This document shows, in pieces, positions 57,703-64,000 of a stretch of DNA of 64,000 nucleotides. Both the position numbers and the translations under genes were made by a program. The notes under the pieces are model-generated. The model was not told the origin of the DNA, searched no databases, and saw nothing but the letters and a program-made list of their open reading frames with translations. The stretch covers positions 62,001-126,000 of the forward strand of contig NZ_QZEZ01000007.1 of assembly GCF_003594885.1 (NCBI RefSeq), given 5' to 3'. Numbering within the stretch: position 1 is the stretch's first letter; the number at the start of each line of letters is the position of its first letter. This DNA comes from Vallicoccus soli (GTDB lineage: Bacteria > Actinomycetota > Actinomycetes > Motilibacterales > Motilibacteraceae).

Positions 57703-60700
57703 ATGGGCGTCCGGACGTGGATCGAGGCCTGGCCGGTCTACCGGCAGCTGACGGGGGACGACCCGCTCGGCCGGGGCGCCGCCGCGCAGTCCGGGAGGAC
57801 CAGGCGCCTCGAGCCGCGCACCGCCACCGCCGACCGCGTGGCCAGGTCCGTGTGCCCCTACTGCGCCGTCGGCTGCGGGCAGCGGGTGTACGTCAAGGAC
57901 GAGAAGGTCGTGCAGATCGAGGGCGACCCGGACAGCCCGGTCAGCCGCGGCCGGCTCTGCCCCAAGGGCTCCGCGAGCGAGCAGCTCGTCAACAACCCGC
58001 TGCGCCAGCAGCACGTGCTCTACCGGCGCCCCTACGGCACCGACTGGGAGCGCCTCGACCTCGAGACCGCGATGGACATGGTCGTGGACCGGGTCATCGA
58101 GGCGCGCCGGCGCGGGTGGGAGGACGAGGACGCCGAGGGCCGGCCGCTGCGCCGCACGCGCGGCATCGCCAGCCTCGGCGGGGCGACGCTGGACAACGAG
58201 GAGAACTACCTCATCAAGAAGCTGTTCACGGCCATGGGCGCGATCCAGGTCGAGAACCAGGCCCGCATTTGACACTCCGCCACGGTCCCCGGTCTGGGGG
58301 CCTCGTTCGGGCGCGGCGGCGCCACGGGTCCCCAGCAGGACCTGGCCAACGCGGACTGCATCGTCATCCAGGGCTCGAACATGGCCGAGTGCCACCCGGT
58401 CGGGTTCCAGTGGGTCATGGAGGCGAAGGCGCGCGGGGCCAAGGTCATCCACGTCGACCCGCGCTTCACGCGGACGAGCGCGCTCGCGGACACCTACGTC
58501 CCGGTGCGCTCGGGCACCGACATCGTGCTGATGGGCGCGCTCATCAACCACGTGATGACGAACGAGCTGCACTTCCACGACTACGTCGTCAACTACACCA
58601 ACGCGGCGTCGATCGTGTCCGAGGACTTCGAGGACACCGAGGAGCTCGACGGGCTCTTCTCCGGCTTCGACGACGACACGCGCTCGTACGACACCACCTC
58701 CTGGCAGTACCAGGGGCACGCCGCCGGCGGTGACGCGGACGAGGAGACCGACGAGGACCGCGAGTCCGAGGAGGGCCAGCAGCTCGGGGCCGGCGGTGCC
58801 GCGCTCGACCACCACCAGGTGGAGCGGGACGAGACCCTGCAGCACCCGCGCTGCGTGTGGCAGGTCGTGAAGCGCCACTACGCGCGCTACACCCCGCAGA
58901 TGGTCGAGGAGGTGTGCGGCGTCCCGCAGGACGTCTTCGCCGAGCTCGCCGACGCGTGGACCTCCAACTCGGGCCGCGAGCGCACGACCGCGCTGGTCTA
59001 CAGCGTGGGCTGGACGCAGCGCAGCACCGGCGCGCAGTACATCCGGGCTGGCGCGATCCTGCAGCTGCTGCTGGGCAACATGGGCCGCCCCGGCGGCGGC
59101 ATCCTCGCGCTGCGCGGGCACGCGAGCATCCAGGGGTCCACGGACATCCCCACGCTCTACAACCTGCTGCCCGGCTACCTGCCGATGCCGCACGCGGAGA
59201 AGCACGGGGACCTCGCGACCTACGTGCACGAGATCCGCGGCGACCGGCAGAAGGGGTTCTGGGGGAACGCCGACGCCTACACGGTGAGCCTGCTCAAGGC
59301 GTACTGGGGCGAGCACGCCACCGCCGAGAACGACTTCGCCTTCGACTTCCTGCCGCGCATCGACGGCGACCACGGCACGTACAGCCAGGTCATGGACATG
59401 ATCGAGGGCGGCAAGATCTTCGGCTACTTCATCCTGGGGCAGAACCCCGCGGTGGGGTCGGCGAACGGCCGCGCCCAGCGCCTGGGCATGGCCAACCTCG
59501 ACTGGGTCGTCGTGCGCGACCTCGTGCTCATCGAGAGCGCGACGTTCTGGAAGGACTCCCCGGAGATCGAGACCGGCGAGATCGTGCCGGAGGAGTGCCG
59601 CACCGAGGTGTTCTTCATGCCCGCCGCCACGCACGTGGAGAAGGAGGGCACCTTCACGCAGACGCAGCGCATGCTCCAGTGGCGCGAGAAGGCCGTCGAC
59701 TCCCCGGGCGACTGCACCAGCGAGCTGTGGTTCTTCTACCACCTGGGCCGGCGGATGCGGGAGAAGCTCGCGGGCTCGGACGACCCGCGGGACCGGCCCC
59801 TGCTCGACCTCACCTGGGACTACCCGGTGCACGGCGAGGAGCAGGAGCCGGACGCCGAGACGGTGCTCAAGGAGATCAACGGGTTCGACGTGGCGACGGG
59901 CGCGCCCGTCGACGGCTACCTCGACCTGCGCGCGGACGGCTCCACGGCCAGCGGCTGCTGGATCTACTCCGGCGTCTACAAGGACGGGGTGAACCAGGCC
60001 GCCCGGCGCAAGCCCGGCCGCGAGCAGGACGAGTACGCCCACGAGTGGGGCTGGGCCTGGCCGCTGGACCGCCGGGTCCTCTACAACCGGGCGTCGGCCG
60101 ACCCCGACGGCAGGCCGTGGAGCGAGCGCAAGGCGCTCGTGTGGTGGGACGAGGAGCAGGGCCGCTGGACCGGCAAGGACGTGCCGGACTTCCAGGCGAC
60201 CAAGCACCCGTCGTTCCGCGCCGGGCCCGACGCTGTCGGCCCGGACGCGCTCGACGGCGTCGACCCCTTCGTGATGCAGGCCGACGGCAAGGGCTGGCTC
60301 TACGCGCCGAAGGGCCTGGTCGACGGCCCGCTGCCGACGCACTACGAGCCGGCGGAGTCCCCGTTCCGCAGCGCCCTCTACACCCAGCAGCAGAACCCGT
60401 CGCGCCAGGTGCTGACCCACCGGGTGAACACGCTCAACCCGAGCCCGCCCGAGGGCGGCAGCGGGGTCTTCCCGTACGTGTGGATGACCGCCCGCCTCAC
60501 CGAGCACCACACCGCCGGCGGCATGAGCCGCTTCCTGCCCTACCTGTCGGAGCTGCAGCCGGCGCTGTTCGTGGAGGTGAGCCCCGAGCTCGCCGCCGAG
60601 CGCGGGCTCACGCACCTCGACTGGGCCCACGTGGTCACCTCGCGGGCCGTCGTCGAGGCGCGCGTCCTCGTCACCGACCGGCTCACCCCGCTGCGCGTGC

Positions 60701-61143
60701 AGGGCCGGACGGTGCACCAGGTGTGGCTCCCGTACCACTGGGGCTCGAGCGGCCTCACCACCGGGGACGTCGTCAACGACCTGCCGAGCCTGACGCTCGA
60801 CCCCAACGTGCACATCCAGGAGTGCAAGGCCGGCACGTGCGACGTCCTGCCGGGCCGCCGTCCCCGCGGGGAGGCCATGCTCGACCTCCTCGACGCGTAC
60901 CGGCTGCGGGCGCACGTCACCCGGACCACGGGGACCGTGGCGCGCACGGCGGAGGCGCTCGGCGAGGAGGGGCGCTCGCGCGAGGAGCAGAGCCGGCAGG
61001 GGCAGACGCACATCGCCCGCGACGCGCCCGGCGCCGACCGGGACGACGTGGTGTCCGCCGAGCACCCCGTCGCGGGCCCCGGCCGCGGCGACGGTCCCGT
61101 CACGGGCCAGGACGGGCCGTCCGACGAGCGACAGGAGCACTGA
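57703..61143 (+). CDS. fdhA: Formate dehydrogenase catalytic subunit, selenoprotein (in-frame TGA = Sec190)
   Basis: 1,146 residues when the TGA at 58270-58272 is read as selenocysteine. The [4Fe-4S] site is C52PYC55AVGC59 with C86PKG. Before the TGA comes GAIQVENQARI, after it HSATVPGLGASFGRGGATG, as in FdnG/FdhF, where Sec-His binds the Mo/W-bis-MGD. The second half has molybdopterin-binding motifs (VIQGSNMAECHP, GNMGRPGGGILALRGHASIQ, LGQNPAVGSANG, HVNTLNP-like RVNTLNP). A bacterial SECIS hairpin follows the TGA. It oxidises formate and passes electrons to FdhB. No Tat signal is visible at the N-terminus. An acidic insert occurs near residues 345-365 (DADEETDEDRESEEG). ORF callers will split this gene at 58272 and restart at 58381. 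Confidence 0.93.
58270..58302 (+). promoter_or_regulatory. Selenocysteine codon and bacterial SECIS element
   Basis: Counting U of UGA as 1, G15-G16-U17 is followed by a CCCC/GGGG stem (58287-58290 with 58296-58299) capped by the loop GGUCU at positions 22-26; GG pairs with CC at 58301-58302. U17 and the GGUCU loop sit at the same positions as in E. coli fdhF, where SelB recognises them. Sequence-visible and unlikely by chance. Confidence 0.92.
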
Positions 61144-62217
61144 GTGGTCTCCCCGACCAGCTTCTTCGGCCCCCTCGACCCGGCGCCCGACGCCGGGTGG
61201 ACCGAGCAGCCGCAGCCGCGCAAGGGCTTCTTCACCGACACGTCGGTCTGCATCGGCTGCAAGGCCTGCGAGGTGGCCTGCAAGGAGTGGAACGCGGTCC
61301 CCGAGGACGGGCTGGACCTGCTCGGGATGTCGTACGACAACACGGGGATGCTCGGCGCCGACAGCTGGCGGCACGTGGCGTTCATCGAGCAGCCGCGGCC
61401 CCTCGGGCGCGGGTCGGCCCCGTTCGCCGGCACCCCGACGGGCCCCTCGGGCACGGACGTCGCCGACGCGGTGACCGCGGCCGGCGTCGACGCGCTGGCC
61501 GACGCGAGCCGGATCGGCAGCGCGCAGCCGGGCGGGTTCCCCGTCGTCGACCGCGCCGCGGAGCGGGTGCGCGAGGCCGGGGGGCAGCAGTTCCTCGGGA
61601 TGCCGGGCACCGAGCTGCCCGGGCGCTCCGCCGAGGGCGTGGGCCGCAGCGACGTCCGCTGGCTCATGGCCAGCGACGTCTGCAAGCACTGCACGCACGC
61701 GGCCTGCCTCGACGTCTGCCCGACCGGTGCGCTGTTCCGGACGGAGTTCGGGACCGTCGTGGTGCAGGAGGACGTCTGCAACGGCTGCGGCTACTGCGTC
61801 TCGGCGTGCCCCTACGGCGTCATCGACAAGCGCGAGGGCGACGGCCGGGCGTGGAAGTGCACGCTCTGCTACGACCGCATCGGCGACGGCGGCACCCCGG
61901 CCTGCGCCAAGGCGTGCCCCACCGAGTCGATCCAGTACGGCGACGTCGACGAGCTGCGCGAGCGCGCGGCCCGGCGGGTGGAGCAGCTGCACGCCGCCGG
62001 CGTGGAGGAGGCGCGGCTCTACGGCCACGACCCGCACGACGGCGTCGGCGGCGACGGGGCGTTCTTCCTGCTGCTCGACGAGCCCGAGGTGTACGGCCTG
62101 CCGCCGGACCCGGTCGTCACCACCCGCGACCTCGGGTCCATGTGGAAGCACGCCGGCATGGCCGCCGTCGGCATGCTCGGCGTGGCCCTCGCGGTCTTCG
62201 CCGGGGGTGGCTCGTGA
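61144..62217 (+). CDS. fdhB: Formate dehydrogenase iron-sulfur subunit (FdhB)
   Basis: 357 residues. Ferredoxin-type cysteine sets are CIGCKACEVACKEWN near residue 37, CKHCTHAACLDVCPTGA near 180, CNGCGYCVSACPYG near 210, and CTLCYDRI…CAKACP, enough for four [4Fe-4S] clusters. Compared with FdnH there is an about 90-residue insert between the first and second sets. A single hydrophobic segment near the C-terminus (AAVGMLGVALAVFAGG) anchors it in the membrane. GTG 61144 follows the fdhA stop directly. Carries electrons from FdhA to the membrane subunit. Confidence 0.92.
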   Translation: MVSPTSFFGPLDPAPDAGWTEQPQPRKGFFTDTSVCIGCKACEVACKEWNAVPEDGLDLLGMSYDNTGMLGADSWRHVAFIEQPRPLGRGSAPFAGTPTGPSGTDVADAVTAAGVDALADASRIGSAQPGGFPVVDRAAERVREAGGQQFLGMPGTELPGRSAEGVGRSDVRWLMASDVCKHCTHAACLDVCPTGALFRTEFGTVVVQEDVCNGCGYCVSACPYGVIDKREGDGRAWKCTLCYDRIGDGGTPACAKACPTESIQYGDVDELRERAARRVEQLHAAGVEEARLYGHDPHDGVGGDGAFFLLLDEPEVYGLPPDPVVTTRDLGSMWKHAGMAAVGMLGVALAVFAGGGS

Positions 62218-63308
62218 GCATGGCGCCGGACGACGCCGGGCAGGGCACGCCCGGCACCCTGCGCGGCACGTCGGCGCGCGAGGCGCGGGTGCACGACCAG
62301 GGCCGGGGCGGGGCCCGGCGCGGCAGTGGCGGGGGCGGCGGCGGGCTCGTCGGCGGCGGCGGCCCGCAGGTCCCCGAGGCGGACTTCCGCTCCTACTACG
62401 GCCGGCCGATCCTCAAGGCCCCGGTGTGGGAGTGGGACATCCCCGCGTACCTCTTCACCGGCGGCCTGGCCGGCGGCTCGTCGCTGCTGGCGGCCGGGGC
62501 GTCGGTGACCGGGCGCGACGACCTGCGCCGGGCGACCCGCAGCGCCGCGCTCGTCGGGATCGGGGCGAGCACGTACTTCCTCATCAACGACCTCGGCCGG
62601 CCCGAGCGCTTCTACAACATGCTGCGCATCGTGCGGGTGACCTCGCCGATGTCGGTGGGCACCTGGATCCTCTCGGTGTACGGCCCCGCGGCCGGCGCCG
62701 CCGCTGCGGCCGAGCTCGCGCCGCTGCTGCCCGAGCGCGGCGTCCTGGGCCTGGCCCGGCGGCTCGCCGGGCCCGTCGGGTCGCTCGCCGGCTGGGCCGC
62801 GGCGGCGACGGCGCCGGCGCTCGCGACGTACACGGCGGTGCTGCTCGCCGACACCGCCGCCCCGGCGTGGCACGACGCCCACCGGCTGCTGCCGTTCGTC
62901 TTCGGCGGCAGCGCGCTCGCCAGCGGCGGGGGCGTCGGGATGCTCGCGGCCCCCCTCGCCCAGGCCGGGCCGGCGCGGCGGATGGCGGTCGCCGGCGCCG
63001 CCGTCGAGCTCGTCGCGGAGCGCCTCGTCGAGACCCGCCTCGGCCTGTCCAGCGAGGCCTTCCACGAGGACGCGCCGCGGCGCAAGCTGCGGGCCAGCCA
63101 GGCGCTCACGGTCGCCGGCGCCGTCGGGGCCGTGCTGGGGCGGCGCAGCCGCGTCGTGTCCGCCCTGTCCGGGCTCGCCCTGCTCTCGGGGTCCGCCCTG
63201 ACCCGCTTCGGGGTGTTCGACGCCGGGGTGGCCAGCACGAAGGACCCCCGGTACGTCGTCGTGCCCCAGCGCGAGCGGGTCCGGCGGGGGGAGCCGGTCC
63301 GCGCCTGA
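62214..63308 (+). CDS. NrfD-like membrane subunit of formate dehydrogenase
   Basis: 364 residues. A Gly/Arg-rich cytoplasmic start of about 55 residues precedes SYYGRPILKAPVWEWDIPAY, the usual NrfD entry sequence. About eight hydrophobic segments follow, including YLFTGGLAGGSSLLAAGA, STYFLINDLGRPERFYNML and SVGTWILSVYGPAAGAAA. NrfD-type subunits replace the haem-b FdnI protein and reduce quinone without haem. GTG 62214 overlaps the fdhB stop (GTGA); ATG 62220 is a possible start. Confidence 0.88.
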   Translation: MSMAPDDAGQGTPGTLRGTSAREARVHDQGRGGARRGSGGGGGGLVGGGGPQVPEADFRSYYGRPILKAPVWEWDIPAYLFTGGLAGGSSLLAAGASVTGRDDLRRATRSAALVGIGASTYFLINDLGRPERFYNMLRIVRVTSPMSVGTWILSVYGPAAGAAAAAELAPLLPERGVLGLARRLAGPVGSLAGWAAAATAPALATYTAVLLADTAAPAWHDAHRLLPFVFGGSALASGGGVGMLAAPLAQAGPARRMAVAGAAVELVAERLVETRLGLSSEAFHEDAPRRKLRASQALTVAGAVGAVLGRRSRVVSALSGLALLSGSALTRFGVFDAGVASTKDPRYVVVPQRERVRRGEPVRA

Positions 63309-63336
63309 CCCGCCGGGAGGGCTCCCGCAAAGCGGT

Positions 63337-63348
63337 GGCAGGCCTGCC
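63337..63348. promoter_or_regulatory. 12-bp perfect palindrome before the MMPL gene
   Basis: GGCAGGCCTGCC lies just upstream of a TACGCT -10-like box (63360-63365) and about 45 bases before ATG 63393. An operator is possible; the palindrome is short and GC-rich. Confidence 0.35.
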
Positions 63349-63392
63349 GCGCGCACCCCTACGCTCACGCGCAGCGACGCGGGGAGGCGGCC

Positions 63393-64000
63393 ATGGCCAG
63401 CACCACGACCCAGCACGACACCGGCACGGGCGGTCCCGGCGGCCCGCGCGGACGGCGGGTGCACTGGCGCCGGGCGCTGCTGCCGGCGCTGGTGCTCGGC
63501 GTCTTCCTCCTCGTCGTCGCACCGGTGGCGGGCACCCTCTCGGGCAAGCTGACGAGCGTCACCGAGAACGACCAGGCGGCGTTCCTGCCGGACTCCGCGG
63601 AGTCGACGCGCTCGCTGGAGCTCGAGACGGCGTTCGCCGGCGACCAGGACATCCCGGCGCTGCTGGTGTGGGAGCGCCCGGGCGGGCTGGCGCCGGAGGA
63701 CCTCGCCGCGGTCGAGGAGGCCCTGGCGCGCGTCGCCGCGGTCGACGGGCTCGCGGGGCCGGTCAGCCCGCCGGTGCCCAGCGAGGACGGCGAGGCGGTG
63801 CAGGCGGTCGTCCCGCTGCCCGGGGACAACTCCGCCTTCGAGACCCTGCCCGGGGTCGTCGAGGACATCGCGGCGGCGGCCGCGGTCGACGGCCTGCCGA
63901 GCTACGTGACCGGACCCGGCGGGCAGTTCGCGGACTTCGCCGCCGCCTTCGAGGGCATCGACGGCCGGCTGCTCGTCACCACGGTGAGCGTCGTGCTGGT
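63393..64000 (+). CDS. MMPL/RND-family transporter (partial, runs off the right edge)
   Basis: The first 202 codons are present. A basic cytoplasmic start (GPRGRRVHWRRALLPALV) leads into TM1 (LVLGVFLLVVAPVAG). Then comes the first extracytoplasmic domain (KLTSVTENDQAAFLPDSAES, FAGDQDIPALLVWERPGG, SYVTGPGGQFADFAAAFEG), and the next TM begins LLVTTVSVVLV. The N-D-x-x-x-F-L-P-x-x-A-E-S pattern is typical of actinobacterial MMPL proteins, which export lipids or drugs. ATG 63393 has GGGGAGG. Confidence 0.88.
   Translation, partial: MASTTTQHDTGTGGPGGPRGRRVHWRRALLPALVLGVFLLVVAPVAGTLSGKLTSVTENDQAAFLPDSAESTRSLELETAFAGDQDIPALLVWERPGGLAPEDLAAVEEALARVAAVDGLAGPVSPPVPSEDGEAVQAVVPLPGDNSAFETLPGVVEDIAAAAAVDGLPSYVTGPGGQFADFAAAFEGIDGRLLVTTVSVVL

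Noticed and set aside
58273-58380. fdhA as a pseudogene broken by a nonsense mutation or sequencing error
   Set aside because: The TGA is at the exact Sec position, both sides are in the same frame, and a canonical SECIS hairpin follows.
55399-62151. A 2,250-residue antisense reading frame across the Fdh and ABC genes
   Set aside because: It runs opposite to well-supported genes, has no domain sequence, and results from the scarcity of stops at this GC content. Only its part at 55410-56729 is real, in another frame.

Overview
The window is 64 kb of very GC-rich chromosome, with G or C at almost every third codon position. The gene families point to an actinomycete (Actinomycetota): GAF-ANTAR and SpoIIE/GAF phosphatases, DesK/NarL-type two-component pairs, DUF2630, general-stress proteins, a CE1758/CE1759 'LLM duo' and GTGA/ATGA-coupled operons. 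I cannot name the genus from sequence alone. I see no rRNA, tRNA, phage, IS element or CRISPR array.

Layout. 0-8 kb: the start of a signalling gene at the left edge, a TetR/alpha-beta-hydrolase operon with an operator-like palindrome, a HAD phosphatase, a histidine kinase/response regulator pair, a GAF-ANTAR protein, a secreted 5'-nucleotidase and a DHH phosphoesterase. 8.4-13.3 kb: a 1,383-residue secreted multidomain carbohydrate-related protein and a DUF2382 stress protein. 13.3-24 kb: two ABC-2 exporters (the first beside a NarL-type two-component pair), a GGDEF-EAL protein, an SGNH hydrolase, an Nei-type glycosylase and a general stress protein. 24-31 kb: small proteins, an alditol-oxidase-like flavoenzyme, a GAF-EAL protein, a Rieske ferredoxin, an NmrA-like protein and a secreted protein with 25 near-identical 18-bp repeats (APKPKP).

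31-35.5 kb: a complete oleA-oleB-oleC-oleD operon (head-to-head fatty acyl condensation through a beta-lactone to a long-chain alkene), with all genes coupled by GTGA overlaps. 35.6-42 kb: a HisC-like aminotransferase, a GAF-GAF-PP2C-ATPase phosphatase, a Pro/Ala-rich membrane protein and an M23 peptidase. 42-45.8 kb: a 2-oxoacid dehydrogenase operon (E1alpha, E1beta, E2). Its E2 linker contains four copies of a 21-bp repeat whose core also occurs in intergenic DNA here. 45.8-53 kb: a PKD cell-surface protein, an ankyrin protein, a divergent MarR/yceI pair with two operator-like palindromes, and the LLM-duo flavin genes.

52.9-53.6 kb is a 690-bp non-coding block of tandem and inverted repeats. 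53.6-56.7 kb is a sugar ABC importer without its ATPase. 56.8-63.3 kb is a formate dehydrogenase locus: fdhD divergent from fdhA-fdhB-nrfD-like. The fdhA frame is interrupted by an in-frame TGA at the selenocysteine position. The TGA is followed by a hairpin with a GGUCU apical loop and a U at position 17, so I read it as one selenoprotein gene of 1,146 residues. The window ends inside an MMPL transporter.

Two features recur across the window. Many genes without a Shine-Dalgarno sequence carry a TAnnnT-type -10 hexamer six or seven bases before the start codon, which suggests leaderless transcription. Convergent gene ends often carry long perfect GC hairpins without a T-run.
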